Assembly (NCBI RefSeq): GCF_045679555.1
Contig: NC_092091.1
Coordinates: 71,767,730-71,831,729 of the forward strand
Origin: Salvelinus alpinus
Lineage: Eukaryota > Chordata > Actinopteri > Salmoniformes > Salmonidae
Direction of reading: 5' to 3'
Length of the DNA stretch: 64,000 nt
Under the pieces are notes generated by a model. It worked only from the letters and a program-made list of their open reading frames with translations, did not search any database and was not told where the DNA came from. Made by a program: the position numbers and the translations under genes. Shown here one piece after another: positions 1 to 12,146 of this stretch. Positions within the stretch are counted from its first letter, which is position 1. The number at the start of each line of letters is the position of its first letter.

Positions 1-767
1 TTTAACCACTAAGTGGGATTATCACTTAACCATTAAGTACTGTATCCAAACATCAACATAATAACTACGAGAGAGAGAGACAGGGAAAGAGAGAGATTGT
101 TACAGTAGGTTATTGTCAAACCACTTTCTCACAGATCCAGTTATGATTTGTGCCACATTTGTCATCATTCCATGTCTTTAGAGGGTCATCTTGTCCATAG
201 TATATCTCAACACAGTCCTCCTGCCCATAGAACAGACCACTATTATCAGGCTGTCCTGTCCCCCAATACCTAAACAACACAGAGAACCAGACAGTCAGAC
301 ACTGTGGTACAAACATCCTCCTCAATTAAAGACAAAGTCCTACGTTTTAAAGACACACTCTGTAAGATGTTATCAAGAATGGACCATTAACAATGACATG
401 TATTTTTTATATAATGACATTTTAATCTAAAAGTATGACTTGATTTCTAAGATACATCTATAGTTAGCATAGAATGACATCCATGAGTCGGAACATACAT
501 TTTGATGAACATGATTGGAAGCAATATATCATTGTTGTTTTGTATCTCCATATCACAAGGTAAAATGGTCAAATCTCTCACCCTGTGGTCAGTGGGGTGC
601 CGTCCACCCACTTCCAGGTCCCCTCAGTAACAGAGTCCTTCAGACCAATCCAGGCTTTCAGGTGGAGGTTGAAGAGAAATGTCTATTGTTGAGAAAGATA
701 AAGATTATTTCACTCTTAATATATTTATAAAATATTGCAAACATATTAGTGTACTGATGAAAAGAGA

Positions 768-874
<107 letters not shown>

Positions 875-1619
875 ACCTGTTCCTCTCTGCTGTTTATGAT
901 CACCAGGTCTGCTCCTCTCTCCAGACAGTCCTGTCTGCTCTTCTCCCAGGTTTTCTTCTCAGTAGAGAGGAAGTACAAACTGGAGTCAAAGTATCTCCAT
1001 CCCTGCTGACAATGCTGCTCTGTTGAAGAGCAAAGTTGAACATGTTGAGAAACTTAGTCAGTTTCTCTATCCTCAAAAACCCATTGATATATAATTACTG
1101 TTGATTTTACTTCTAATTTATCACAGTTATATCTCACCTATCACAAAAAACTTTGCCTGAATATGGCCTTTCTCTTCAGTCAGGTTGTTGTATTTGGCCT
1201 GTAGCTGGTCTCTCTCTTCAGTCAGGTTGTTGTATCTGGTCTGTAGCTGGTCTCTCTCTTCAGTCAGGTTGTGGTATCTGGTCTGTAGCTGGTCTCTCTC
1301 TTCAGTTGTGTTGATTTTATAAAGGGAGAAACTCTGGAACAATGTGTTCCTTTTATCCTCAGAATCTTTGATGGCTCTGTTATCTACAAAGTATAAACAA
1401 ATAGTTACTAGGTAAAACACCAGGTAAATAGGCCTAGTAACCAGCACTTCTTACAACTAGGTGATAAGCAATGAACTTGGAGACAGACTCACAGTAGACA
1501 GACAGGCCTATGATCCCAGCCAGTAGAACACACAGCAGCCCCAGACACACTGCAGCAACTAGGAAGGGTCTCTTCCCTGAGCTATCAGGCTCTGTGGACA
1601 CATACAAGAGACTTTTATA

Positions 1620-1745
<126 letters not shown>

Positions 1746-1932
1746 CTGAGCGCTGGTCTCCTGGTTCATTATCAGGGGCAGTGTCTGCTGTCTCTTCTCT
1801 CCTGGTGCTGGTCTCACCGTCTCTCGGGTTTTCTGCACTTACTTAGATATTAACAATCCTCTCCTCCATCTCACCTCTGTTAAACTTGACCTTCTTGTTC
1901 ATATCTGGTTCAGCATAGATGACCTTTGACAT

Positions 1933-2160
1933 CTTTAACAATGCCTGGGTCTTTCTTTCTATGTAGGTCTACTATACATTAAGTCTCTGCTTCTAGAATT
2001 AATGTGGTGGTCTTCCAACATGGCCGCCAGGAGGCGTCGTACGTCAACTGCAAGTCCTCTATACGTTAAGTCTCTGCTTCTAGTGATATCTCTGTCTCTG
2101 AGTCATCTGTGTGTCTCTGTCTGTGTGACTGCTGTAGGTGTTAACTCTAGGGAAGTATCA
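1933..2160 (-). promoter_or_regulatory. 5' flank of lectin copy A, shared with copy D
   Basis: About 220 bp immediately upstream of the ATG at 1932 matches 47412-47640 upstream of copy D almost base for base, including the segment around GGCCGCCAGGAGGCGTCG. Such conservation between two decayed copies marks the promoter/5'UTR part of the duplicated unit. No TATA box was recognised and the transcription start is unknown. Confidence 0.4.
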
Positions 2161-2249
2161 ACAAAATGACACGGGTAGTTGTGGCTATGCTAATGCAAAA
2201 AATAGAACAAGTTGACATACTTGTGTGCATGTGTGCATGTGAGAGATTG

Positions 2250-2375
2250 TTACAGTGATTATTGTTGAACCATTTTCTGCAGCACAATATAAATCATTCC
2301 ATGTCTCTACATGGTCATCTTGTCCAGAGTATATCTCAACACAGTCCTCCTGCCCAGGGAATGGGATTTGCTATT
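2250..2375 (-). pseudogene. Isolated remnant of lectin exon 3
   Basis: On the minus strand this reads GQEDCVEIYSGQDDHVETWN then D, matching the EDC...WND part of the lectin domain. It lacks the QPD loop upstream and the terminal WICEK. No splice acceptor or partner exons are nearby. Near-identical remnants lie at 6840-6970 and 47740-47870, so a dead exon was itself copied with its flanks. Confidence 0.75.
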
Positions 2376-3030
2376 TGTGATGATGGACAGGACACTATCA
2401 TACCAGGAAGATATAGATCATAGAGGGGAAGTGGAGATCAAAGGCTAGTTGTTAACATACACTACCGTTCAAAAGTTTGGGGTCACTTACAAATGTCCTT
2501 GTTTTTTAAAACAAAGCACATTTAATGTCCAATAAAAAAACATCAAATTGATCAGAAATACAGTGTAGACAATGTTAATGTTGTACTTTTTTACCTTTAT
2601 TTAACTAGGCAAGTAAGTTAAGAACATATTCTTATTTTTAATGATGGCTTAGGAACAGTGGGCTAACTGCCTTGTTCAGGGGCAGAACGACAGATTTTTA
2701 CCTTGTCAGCTCAGGAATTTGATCTTGCAACCTTTCAGTTACTAGTCCAACTGTCACATCCTGGCCATAGAGAGGTTTTTATTCTCTATTTTGGTTAGGC
2801 CAGGGTGTGACTAGGGTGGGCCTTCTAGTTTCTTTATTTCTATGTTTTCTATTTCTTTGTTTTTGGCCGAGTGTGGTTCCCAATCAGAGGCAGCTGTCTA
2901 TCGTTGTCTCTGATTGGGAATCATACTTAGGCAGTCCTTTTTCCCTCTTTCATTTGTGGGTTCTTATTTTTGCATTGGTTGTTATTTTGCCCTGCAGAAC
3001 GTCACGTTCGTATTTTGTTTTGTTGTTGTC

Positions 3031-3535
3031 TGTTACGGTAGTCCTCCTCCTCTTCAACCGAAGAGGAGGAGTAGTGATCGAACCAAGGCGCAGCTTTGTG
3101 AAATGACATGATTTTAATAAGGACACGACCAAACAACTAAGACAGAAAACGAACTAGACTTGAATAACTAACAAAATAACAAAACGAAGGCGTAGACAAA
3201 CCTAGACATACGAACTTACAATAAAACATGCAGAACGCACGAACAGGGAAAAATAGACTACACAAAAATGACGATGTACAAACATACCGAACAGTCCCGT
3301 ATGGTGCGACAAACACTGAAACAGGAGACAACCACCCACCACGAACACTGTGAAACAACCTACCTAAATATGACTCTCAATTAGAGGAACGCCAAACACC
3401 TGCCTCTAATTGAGAGCCATACCAGGCAACCCTAAACCAACATAGAAACAGACAACATAGAATGCCCACCCAAACTCACGTCCTGACCAACTAACACATA
3501 CAACAAACTAACAGAAATAGGTCAGGAACGTGACA
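3031..3535 (-). repeat. LTR (3' LTR in element orientation)
   Basis: About 505 bp starting TGTTACGG and ending GTGACA on the plus strand. Apart from a 1-bp indel near the start, no difference from the partner LTR was noticed. Confidence 0.9.
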
Positions 3536-3546
3536 TAACCCCCCCC

Positions 3547-4944
3547 TTAAGGTGCGAACTCCGGGCGCACCAGCACAAAGTCTAGGGGAGGGTCTGGGTG
3601 GGCATCTGACCACGGTGGTGGCTCAGGCTCCGGACGCTGTCCCCACACCACCATAGTCACTCCCCGCTTCTGTATCCCCCTCCCAATGACCACCCTCCAA
3701 CTAAACCCACCTAAATGAAGGGGCAGCATCGGGATAAGGGGCAGCACCGGGATAAGGGGCGGCAGCTCCGGGATGAGGGACTCTGGCAGGTCCTGGCTGA
3801 GGGACTCTGGCAGGTCCTGGCTGAGGGACTCTGGCAGGTCCTGGCTGGACGGCTCTGGCAGGTCCTGGCTGGACGGCTCTGGCTGATCCGGTCTGGCGGA
3901 AGGCTCTGGCTGATCCGGTCTGGCGGAAGGCTCTGGCTGATCCGGTCTGGCGGAAGGCTCTGGCTGATCCGGTCTGGCGGAAGGCTCTGGCTGATCCGGT
4001 CTGGCGGAAGGCTCTGGCTGATCCGGTCTGGCGGACGGCTCTAGCGGCTCCTGTCTGGCGGACGGCTCTAGCGGCTCCTGTCTGGCGGACGGCTCTGTAG
4101 GCTCGTGGCAGATGGGCGGCTTTGCAGGCTCATGGCAGACGGACAGTTCAGACGGCGTGGGGCAGACGGGCAGTTCAGACGCCGCTGGGCAGACGGGCAG
4201 TTCAGGCGCCGCTGGGCATACGGGCAGTTCAGGCGCCGCTGGGCAGACGGGCAGTTCAGGCGCCGCTGGGCAGACGGGCAGTTCAGGCGCCGCTGGGCAG
4301 ACGGGCAGTTCAGGCGCCGCTGGGCAGACGGGCAGTTCAGGCGCCGCTGGGCAGACGGGCACACCTGTAGGGAGGAGACGGAGAGACAGCCTGGTGCGTG
4401 GTATAGGCACTGGCTGCGCTGGAGAGGAGGAAAGCTCTGACAGCGCTGGACAGGTGGGAGCAGCTGGAGAGAGAACCCGGAGAGACAGCCTGGTGCGGAG
4501 GGCTGCCACCGGTGGACTGGTACTTGGAGGTGGCACCGGGTATACCGGACCGTGAAGGAGGACACGTGCTCTTGAGCACCGAGCCTCCCCAACCTTACCA
4601 GGTTGAATGGTCCCCGTAGCCCTGCCAGTGCGGCGAGGTGGAATAGCCCGCACTGGGCTATGCAGGCGAACCGGGGACACCACCTGTAAGGCTGGTGCCA
4701 TGTACGCCGGCCCGAGGAGACGCACTGGTGGCCAGATGCGTTGGGCCGGCTTCATGACATCCGGCTCGATGCCCAACCTAGCCCTCCCAGTGCGGCAAAG
4801 TGGAATAGCCCGCACTGGGCTAAGCACGCGTACTGGGGACACCGTGCGCTTTACCGCATAACACGGTGTCTGACCAGTACGACGCCCTCTCACTCCACGG
4901 TAAGCACGGGGAGTTGGCTCAGGTATCCTACCCGGCTTTGCCAC
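3547..4944 (-). CDS. Proline-rich repeat ORF of the LTR element (465 aa)
   Basis: Single open frame inside the element with no recognised retrotransposon domain. The N-terminal third has SPVR/PRTGRA-type motifs also present in the ORF at 14167-15468. The middle carries about seven 9-residue repeats LPVCPAAPE and then about six of PSARPDQPE, each encoded by 27 bp, followed by SQDLPE-type repeats. The C-terminus ends FVLVRPEFAP. Composition is Pro/Ser/Glu rich and probably disordered. It could be a degenerate gag-like protein or a frame kept open only because the repeat unit is a multiple of three. Function unknown. Confidence 0.5.
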   Translation of the reverse strand: MAKPGRIPEPTPRAYRGVRGRRTGQTPCYAVKRTVSPVRVLSPVRAIPLCRTGRARLGIEPDVMKPAQRIWPPVRLLGPAYMAPALQVVSPVRLHSPVRAIPPRRTGRATGTIQPGKVGEARCSRARVLLHGPVYPVPPPSTSPPVAALRTRLSLRVLSPAAPTCPALSELSSSPAQPVPIPRTRLSLRLLPTGVPVCPAAPELPVCPAAPELPVCPAAPELPVCPAAPELPVCPAAPELPVCPAAPELPVCPAASELPVCPTPSELSVCHEPAKPPICHEPTEPSARQEPLEPSARQEPLEPSARPDQPEPSARPDQPEPSARPDQPEPSARPDQPEPSARPDQPEPSARPDQPEPSSQDLPEPSSQDLPESLSQDLPESLSQDLPESLIPELPPLIPVLPLIPMLPLHLGGFSWRVVIGRGIQKRGVTMVVWGQRPEPEPPPWSDAHPDPPLDFVLVRPEFAP

Positions 4945-5207
4945 ACTCCTCGTGTTCCCCCCCCCAAGAAATTTTTGGGTCTGACTCTCGGGCTCCCAAC
5001 CGCGTCGCCGCGCTGCCTCCTCATACCCGCGCCTCTCTGCCTTTGCTGCCTCCAGCTCCGCCTTGGGACGGCGATATTCCCCTGGCTGAGCCCAGGGTCC
5101 TTTGCCGTTCAGGATCTCCTCCCATGTCCATGAATCCTGGGATCTCTGCGGTTGCTGTCGCTGCCCTTTTCCCCGCTGCTTGGTTCTGGTAATTTGGTGG
5201 GTGGTTC

Positions 5208-5711
5208 TGTACGGTAGTCCTCCTCCTCTTCAACCGAAGAGGAGGAGTAGTGATCGAACCAAGGCGCAGCTTTGTGAAATGACATGATTTTAATAAGGAC
5301 ACGACCAAACAACTAAGACAGAAAACGAACTAGACTTGAATAACTAACAAAATAACAAAACGAAGGCGTAGACAAACCTAGACATACGAACTTACAATAA
5401 AACATGCAGAACGCACGAACAGGGAAAAATAGACTACACAAAAATGACGATGTACAAACATACCGAACAGTCCCGTATGGTGCGACAAACACTGAAACAG
5501 GAGACAACCACCCACCACGAACACTGTGAAACAACCTACCTAAATATGACTCTCAATTAGAGGAACGCCAAACACCTGCCTCTAATTGAGAGCCATACCA
5601 GGCAACCCTAAACCAACATAGAAACAGACAACATAGAATGCCCACCCAAACTCACGTCCTGACCAACTAACACATACAACAAACTAACAGAAATAGGTCA
5701 GGAACGTGACA
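5208..5711 (-). repeat. LTR (5' LTR in element orientation)
   Basis: Partner of 3031-3535. The 73-residue chance frame on the minus strand is identical in both LTRs, showing how little they have diverged. Confidence 0.9.
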
Positions 5712-6089
5712 TTGTCGGTGTTCATTAAATAAATAAATAGAATGAACATGTACCACGCTGCGCTTTGGTCCACTTCTTCCCATGACGATCGTGACACCAA
5801 CGCTCTAACCACTAGGCTACCTGACTATTGTAGCTGGAAATGGCAGATATTTTATGGAATATCTACATAGGCGTACAGCGGCGCATTATCAGCAACCATC
5901 ACTCCTGTGTTCCAGTGGCACGTTGTGTTAGCTAATCCAAGTTTATTATTTTAAAAGGCTAATCGATCATTACAAAACCCTTTTGCAATTATGTTAGCAC
6001 AGCTGAAAACTGTTGTACTGAACTGGCCTTCTTTAGACTAATTGACTATCTGGAGCATCAGCATTTGTGGGTTTGATTACAGGCTCAAA

Positions 6090-6461
6090 ATGGCCAGAAA
6101 CAAAGACCTTTCTTCTGAAACCCGTCAGTCTATTCTTGTTCTGAGAAATGAATGCTATTCCATGCGAGAAATTGGCAAGAAACTTAAGATCTCATACAAC
6201 GCCATGTACTACTCCCTTCACAGAACAGTGCAAACTGGCTCTAACCAGAATAGAAAGAGGAGTGGGAGGCCCCGGTGCACAACTGAGCAAGAGGACAAGT
6301 ACATTAGAGTGTCTAGTTTGAGAAACAGATGCCTCACAAGTCCTCAACTGGCAGCATTAAATAGTACACGCAAAACATCAGTCTCAACGGCGGCAGTGAA
6401 GAGACGACTCCAGGATGCTGGCCTTCTAGTGTCCCAGAGTGACACTACAAAATGCTCCTAA
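6090..6461 (+). pseudogene. Tc1-like transposase, N-terminal fragment
   Basis: Starts MARNKDLSSETRQSI. Residues 1-110 match the paired-type helix-turn-helix DNA-binding region of Tc1/mariner transposases (REIGKKLKISYNAMYY, then GRPR AT-hook-like residues). Similarity stops at about residue 116 (DAGLL), where the sequence switches to lectin-cluster DNA at about 6440. The DDE catalytic domain is absent, so the fragment cannot transpose. Confidence 0.85.
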
Positions 6462-6477
6462 TGGATATTGAGAGTGG

Positions 6478-6655
6478 GTAGCCTTAACCATTTCATTTAG
6501 CAGACGCTCTTATCCAGAGCGACTTACAGGACCAATTAGGATTAAGTGCCTTGCTCAAGGGCACATCGGCCAATTTGTCACGTAGTTGGCTCGGGAAATC
6601 GAAGCAGCAACCTTTCGGTTACTAGCCAAACAATCTTAACCGCTAGACTACCTGC
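6478..6655 (-). mobile_element. tRNA-derived SINE (V-SINE-like)
   Basis: Contains CATTTAGCAGACGCTCTTAT and a core ACTTACAGGACCAATTAGG typical of this fish SINE type; the minus strand ends with the tRNA-like GGTAGTCTAGCGGTTAAG. The same SINE lies at the same position in the paralogous segment at 48198-48395 but is missing from the paralog at about 7260. Confidence 0.8.
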
Positions 6656-6782
6656 CTCCCTCTCTCTAAAATGAACCTGGTTGAGGAGATTTTGAGTGAC
6701 AGCTGGTTGACACGGCAGTTGTGGCTATGCTAATACAAAAAATAGAAAAGGTTTGCATACTTGTGTACGTGTTTGTGTGAGT

Positions 6783-6813
<31 letters not shown>

Positions 6814-6835
6814 GATGCTTGTGAGGGATTGTTAC

Positions 6836-6990
6836 AGTGGTTATTGTTAAACCATTTTCTGCAGCACAATATAAATCATTCCATGTCTCTACATGGTCAT
6901 CTTGTCCAGAGTATATCTCAACACAGTTCTCCTGTCCAGGGAATGGGACTTGCTGCTTGTGATGATGGACAGGACACTGTCATACCAGGA
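6836..6990 (-). pseudogene. Second isolated remnant of lectin exon 3
   Basis: Same degenerate exon as at 2250 and 47740: EDCVEIYSGQDDHVETWNDL followed by YCAAENG, without QPD or WICEK. It is embedded in about 500 bp (6690-7200) that aligns with 47640-48130. Confidence 0.75.
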
Positions 6991-7473
6991 ATATATAGAT
7001 CATAGAGGGGAAGTGGAGATCAAAGGCTAGTTGTTAACATATTTTACATATCATATGTAACAGCCCCAAGATAATTCAGGGAGTTTCCAGAACTCTCCCT
7101 TCCTTTCACCTTTCTGCTGATCTGGACCCTCTGTTTACTCCCAAATATACAACATGTTCAGAAGGTCCAGGACTACAAACATCGGTCATTATAATGTCCA
7201 GACAATATATTTGACACTACAAACTGCTCCAATTGGATAATGAGGATGGGGAGGCTTAACCCGTGAGGATGAGATGGCGACATAACTGGCCGCAGCGCTC
7301 TTCTCTCTTAATGAATCTGATTGGTTGAGTTTGAGTGACAGCTGGTTGAACCACTGAAAAGATCCACTTCACTTCCCTCTTTTGAGACAAATATAGGGGA
7401 ACAACAATCAACTATGAGCATTTTATATTGTGCTTATATGTAACTTGACAACAGACTGACTTTCAAAGATTAT

Positions 7474-7954
<481 letters not shown>

Positions 7955-8496
7955 CTTAACACACTTGTGCTAAAATACGGTAACTTCTACTCCTTACTTC
8001 AACTCTAATGTACGTCTGTAGCTGTGTCTTCTCCCTGCACTGTCCTGCGTCTGTGCAACTTTAGGTAGTGAAACTCTCTATCAGTCAACCAAAGTGTGAA
8101 ATCAACACACCACGTGACCTGCACCAGCCTTAGTTTGATAATATACTACATTATATGATTCTATATCATGCTATATGATGTATGTGTGAATTCACAGAGT
8201 CCCAATTTGGGATCTGCTAAAATAAATTGGGATCCTGTTAATTGACATTACACTACATATATCCTGACTGAGTTTACAGCACCCCCAGCCTTCAAATGGA
8301 GAGCACATTATGGATCTCACTCTGTGACTGGTGGTGTAGGGGGAAGTTGTCCCTAGACGCTGATCTTAGGTCCGTTTTTTGAATTTCCACCACAAATGGT
8401 TAAGGTTAGGATCAGGGAAGGGATTGCTGATCATAGATCTATACCTAGGGGAAACTCCCCCCCAGAGTTTGACTGGCCACCAAATACCATGTACTG
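7955..8496 (-). promoter_or_regulatory. 5' flank of lectin copy B, paralogous to the flank of copy F
   Basis: 7955-8180 matches the region just upstream of F (54175-54370) and of C (29270-29400). It contains TCAGTCAACCA and CACGTGAC, an E-box-like CACGTG. 8150-8496 matches 55318-55620. Only one unit of the 41-bp repeat is present here against about 21 in F. Promoter function is inferred from position only. Confidence 0.4.
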
Positions 8497-8645
8497 TACA
8501 GTGCATTCAGAAAGTATTCAGACCCTTCACTTTTTTCACATTTTGTTACGTTACAGCTTTATTCTAAAATTGATTACATTGTTTTTTCCCCTGATCAATC
8601 TACACACAATACCCCATAATGACTAAGCAAAAACAGGTTAATAGA
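8497..8645 (+). mobile_element. Tc1-like element terminus
   Basis: Starts ACAGTGCATTCAGAAAGTAT, a common fish Tc1-type inverted-repeat end, and runs about 150 bp to AGCAAAAACAGG. It is related to, but distinct from, the fragment at 40729. No transposase remains. Confidence 0.7.
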
Positions 8646-9170
8646 AAAAACAGGACATATAGAAAAACCTATTGTTGACTTTCAAATGAATCATTAGACA
8701 TAGTTTTACACAAAAGTAACACTAAGACATGGCTTTGAAATAAACTTGAGGCCAAAGAGTAACAAGTATGCTGTCCAACCAGAGAGAGAAAAGGAAACTG
8801 TGGCTGTCAGAGTGAGATGGGAGGGAGAACAGTAGCAGGGTTAGTAGTTTCCTGTGTCTGTGAAGTCAGAGCTCAGAACTAATCAATCTATCAACTACAA
8901 TGAGGAGAGAACAGTCTCGTTCAAGAATGACTAAATTGCAGTTGAGTTGCACGCATCAACAAAAGCGCATCAGATGACTGTACAACATGATGTGATTAAC
9001 TGATGTGTTAAACACCAATCCAGGCATTGTGAGATCTGGCAGGCGACTTCAATGTAATCAAACTGGAACGTGGCCAATGTCATGAGTGGGGTTAGAGGAG
9101 AGAGAGGGCGGGACTTGGTAATGAAGGAATCTTTCAGCAGCCATCATGTTGACTAGCAGAGACAACAGAG
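8646..9170. other. No feature recognised
   Basis: Ordinary AT-rich intergenic sequence; no open exon, RNA gene or repeat was recognised. Confidence 0.5.
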
Positions 9171-9916
9171 GTCATAACATCTACTGTCTATCCACAGGTT
9201 AACTGTCATTTCATCTACTGTCTATCCACAGGTTAACTGTCATAATATCTCATGTCTATCCACAGGTTAACTGTCATAACATCTACTGTCTATCCACAGG
9301 TTAACTGTCATAACATCTACTGTCTGTCCACAGGCTAACTGTCATAACATATACTGTCTGTCCACAGGTTAACTGTCATAACATCTACTGTCTGTCCACA
9401 GGCTAACTGTCATAACATCTACTGTCTATCCACAGGTTAACTGTCATAACATCTACTGTCTATCCACAGGTTAACTGTCATAACATCTACTGTCTGTCCA
9501 CAGGCTAACTGTCATAACATATACTGTCTGTCCACAGGTTAACTGTCATAACATCTACTGTCTGTCCACAGGCTAACTGTCATAACATCTGCTGTCTGTC
9601 CACAGGCTAACTGTCATAACATATACTGTCTGTCCACAGGTTAACTGTCATAACATATACTGTCTGTCCACAGGTTAACTGTCATAACATATACTGTCTG
9701 TCCACAGGTTAACTGTCATAACATAAACTGTCTGTCCACAGGTTAACTGTCATAACATATACTGTCTATCCACAGGTTAACTGTTATAACATCTACTGTC
9801 TATCCACAGGTTAACTGTAATAACATCTACTGTCTGTCCACGGGTTAACTGTCATAACATATACTGTCTGTCCACAGGTTAACTGTCATAACATATACTG
9901 TCTATCCACAGGTTAA
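9171..9916. repeat. 34-bp minisatellite, part 1
   Basis: About 22 copies of a 34-bp unit containing CTGTCTATCCACAGG and TTAACTGTCATAACAT, with a recurrent CTATCC/CTGTCC variant. Interrupted at 9917 by a transposon and resuming at 12147. Confidence 0.95.
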
Positions 9917-12146
9917 CTTCTACTTGCACACCATCCCGGATCCGGGAGCACCCCCCACAGTAAAAAAGCTGACTAGCATAGCCTATTATAGCGTCACAAG
10001 TAAATACAAGCATCTAAATATCATTAAATCACAAGTCCAAGACACCAGATGAAAGATACAGATCTTGTGAATCCAGCCATCATTTCTGATTTTTAAAATG
10101 TTTTACAGGGAAGACACAATATGTAAATCTATTAGCTAACCACGTTAGCAAAAGACACCACTTTTCTTACACCACCAGTTTTTTACTCCATCAGAAGCTA
10201 TCACTAATTCGACTAAATAAAGATATATATAGCCACTAACCAAGAAACAACTTCATAAGATGACAGTCTGATAACATATTTATGGTATAGCATAGGTTTT
10301 TTTCGAAAAATGTGCATTTTTCAGGTATAAATCACAGTTCTACATTGCAGCTACAATCTGAAATAGTGCCGAAGCTGCCAGAATAATTACAGAGACCAAC
10401 GTCAAATAACTTTTTTTTTTTTTTAGGGGTGGATCAGCTTAGTATTGCGGAAAGAATGTTGCTTCCAATGTAATTGTCTGCATCATTTCCATTCCCCCAT
10501 ATTTTTTGGGGTAAATATATATATCCATACACGCATGCATACATATACACATATATACATACACATACCTATATAGACATACATACTTTTTTAAAGAATA
10601 TGCCTTTATTATTATTCCCCGCGACCCTACCACCAATCCCCCAATTGGAGTAAACTTATAAACACTTCTGCTTTTACCTTCAATTTCTACATCTTATACC
10701 TATCTTACAGACACAGTCCACTTTACAATAGTTCTCTCTTATTTGTTCTTAGTCCTTCCTCTATTTCTGTTGTCCATCCAATTTTATTTCCACTTGTAAT
10801 GTAACGTCAAATAACTAATTACTCATCTTAAAACATTTCTGAAAAATACATAGCCTACAGCAAATGAAAGCCCAACATCTTGTGAATCCAGACAATATTT
10901 CAGATTTTCTAAGTGTTTTACAGCGAAAACACAATAAATCGTTATATTAGCATACCACATGTGCAAACGTTACCCCAGCATGAATTCAAGGCAAAGGGAG
11001 CGATAACGTTATCATCACCAAAATATATTAATTTTTTCACTAACCTTCTCAGAATTCTTCCGATGACACTCCTGTAACATCATATTACAACATACATATA
11101 GAGTTTGTTCGAAAATGTGCATATTTAGCCACAAAAAACCTTGGTTATACAATGAGAATAGTAGCAAAACTGGCCTGAAAATGTCGGGCGCCATCTTTGA
11201 GAGTGATCTCGTCTAATCGATAACTAATCATAAACTTGACTAAAAAATACAGGGTTGACAGGAATCGAAAGACAAATTAGTTCTTAATGCAATCGCTGAA
11301 TTACATTTCTAAAATTATCCTTACTGTGCAATACCGGGTCCGCCAAAGCGAAGCTACACAAAACAAAATGGCGATATATGCGTTTAACATTTTTCAACAG
11401 AACAGCGATTTATCATCATAAATAGTTCTTACTATGAGCTGTTCTTCCATCAGAATCTTGGGCAATGTATCCTTTCTCCGGTCTAATCGTCTTTTGGTCG
11501 AAAGATGTCCTCTTGTCCCGTCGAAATGGCCACTAACGTTCGGTATGTACAGGAAAAGTGCCCAGCTCATGGAAGGACGTCACAAATAAATGCCTCAAAA
11601 TCGCACTAAACGGATATAAATTGCTATAAAACGGTTTAAATTAACTACCTTATGATGTTTTTAACACCTATAACGAGTAAAAACATGACCGGCGATATAT
11701 TACTGGCTAAACCAAGGCTTGGAAAGAGGCCAGTCCGACGTCCATCGTGCGTCGAGCGCAGGGTCCAAAAGAAAGCTACTTCCGGTCTTTGGTGTTTTAT
11801 ACAGGCCCTGATTGCGCAATCGACTCCATTCAAATTGTCACCACTTACTGACATCTAGAGGAAGGCGTAGGCAGTGTTTGTATCCTGATAGCATTCACAG
11901 GGACATTAAAACTGACCTGGGACCAGAGGCCAAGATTTCTGAAATCTCACTCCCTGTCAGGAAAAGTGCTGTAGAATGAGTTCTGTTCCACTCAGAGACA
12001 TAATTCCAACGGTTATAGAAACTAGAGAGTGTTTTCTATCCAATAATAACAATAATATGCATATTGTACGAGCAAGAATTGAATACTAGGCAGTTTAATT
12101 TGGCAATGTCAAAAAAAAGTGCTAACAGCTCCCCCTATTGACAAAA
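9917..12146. mobile_element. Salmonid mid-repetitive transposon inserted in the 34-bp minisatellite
   Basis: Begins AACTTCTACTTGCACACC and ends CCCCCTATTGACAAAAGG; removing it restores the minisatellite. The right end, read in reverse, resembles the left end of the element at 42443 (CTATTGGATAGAAAACA region), so the two are inverted relatives. No transposase frame was seen; probably non-autonomous. Confidence 0.65.
10412..10802 (-). mobile_element. 5'-truncated LINE 3' end with 14-bp target duplication
   Basis: Flanked by AACGTCAAATAACT at 10398-10411 and 10803-10816. It starts with a T run on the plus strand, i.e. a poly(A) tail on the minus strand. This is target-primed insertion into the transposon at 9917-12146. 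Only non-coding 3' sequence is present, so the LINE clade is uncertain. Confidence 0.75.

Larger units (their letters stand above)
3031..5711 (-). mobile_element. Full-length non-autonomous LTR retrotransposon
   Basis: Two near-identical LTRs (3031-3535 and 5208-5711) flank a 1.67-kb interior, with the 5-bp duplication TTGTC at 3026-3030 and 5712-5716. Read on the minus strand, a purine tract (AAGGGGGGGG) lies directly before the 3' LTR, as expected for second-strand priming. No protease, reverse transcriptase, RNase H or integrase is present, and the interior is too short for them. It must have been mobilised by a relative. The near-identical LTRs indicate a young insertion. Confidence 0.88.
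2752..5796 (+). mobile_element. Solo LTR, itself interrupted by a full LTR element
   Basis: Starts TGTCAC at 2752 and ends GTGACA at 5796, flanked by the 5-bp duplication CCAAC (2747-2751 and 5797-5801). Its body (2752-3030 plus 5717-5796) resembles the solo LTR at 46162-46531, including GTGTGGTTCCCAATCAGAGG and an AATAAA-like signal near 5728. No internal region of its own remains, so it is a recombination product. Confidence 0.8.
2584..5821 (-). mobile_element. tRNA-derived SINE split by LTR insertions, inside the Tc1 element
   Basis: The piece 2584-2751 holds the tail and B-box side (GGTTGCAAGATCAAATTCC-like on the minus strand). The piece 5797-5821 holds the A-box side (TAGCCTAGTGG on the minus strand). 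They form one SINE promoter when 2752-5796 plus one target copy is removed. The same tRNA-type ending occurs in the SINEs at 6478 and 48198. Confidence 0.7.
2456..6439 (+). mobile_element. Tc1-like transposon split by nested insertions
   Basis: Left part 2456-2583 starts with a salmonid Tc1-type end (ACACTACCGTTCAAAAGTTT). Right part about 5822-6439 continues with the element interior and the start of the transposase. The two halves join as one element when 2584-5821 is removed. The right terminal repeat and most of the transposase are missing. Confidence 0.8.

Noticed and set aside
4105-4592. Several overlapping frames rich in Arg/Gly/Trp in the LTR interior
   Set aside because: Other-frame shadows of the 27-bp repeat in the proline-rich ORF.
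10439-10636. 65-residue minus frame with Tyr/Cys-rich sequence
   Set aside because: Lies in the LINE 3' fragment and an AT-rich simple sequence; no homology to a protein recognised.
11645-11858. Open frames of about 68 residues on both strands
   Set aside because: Inside the repetitive transposon at 9917-12146; no splice context and no domain.
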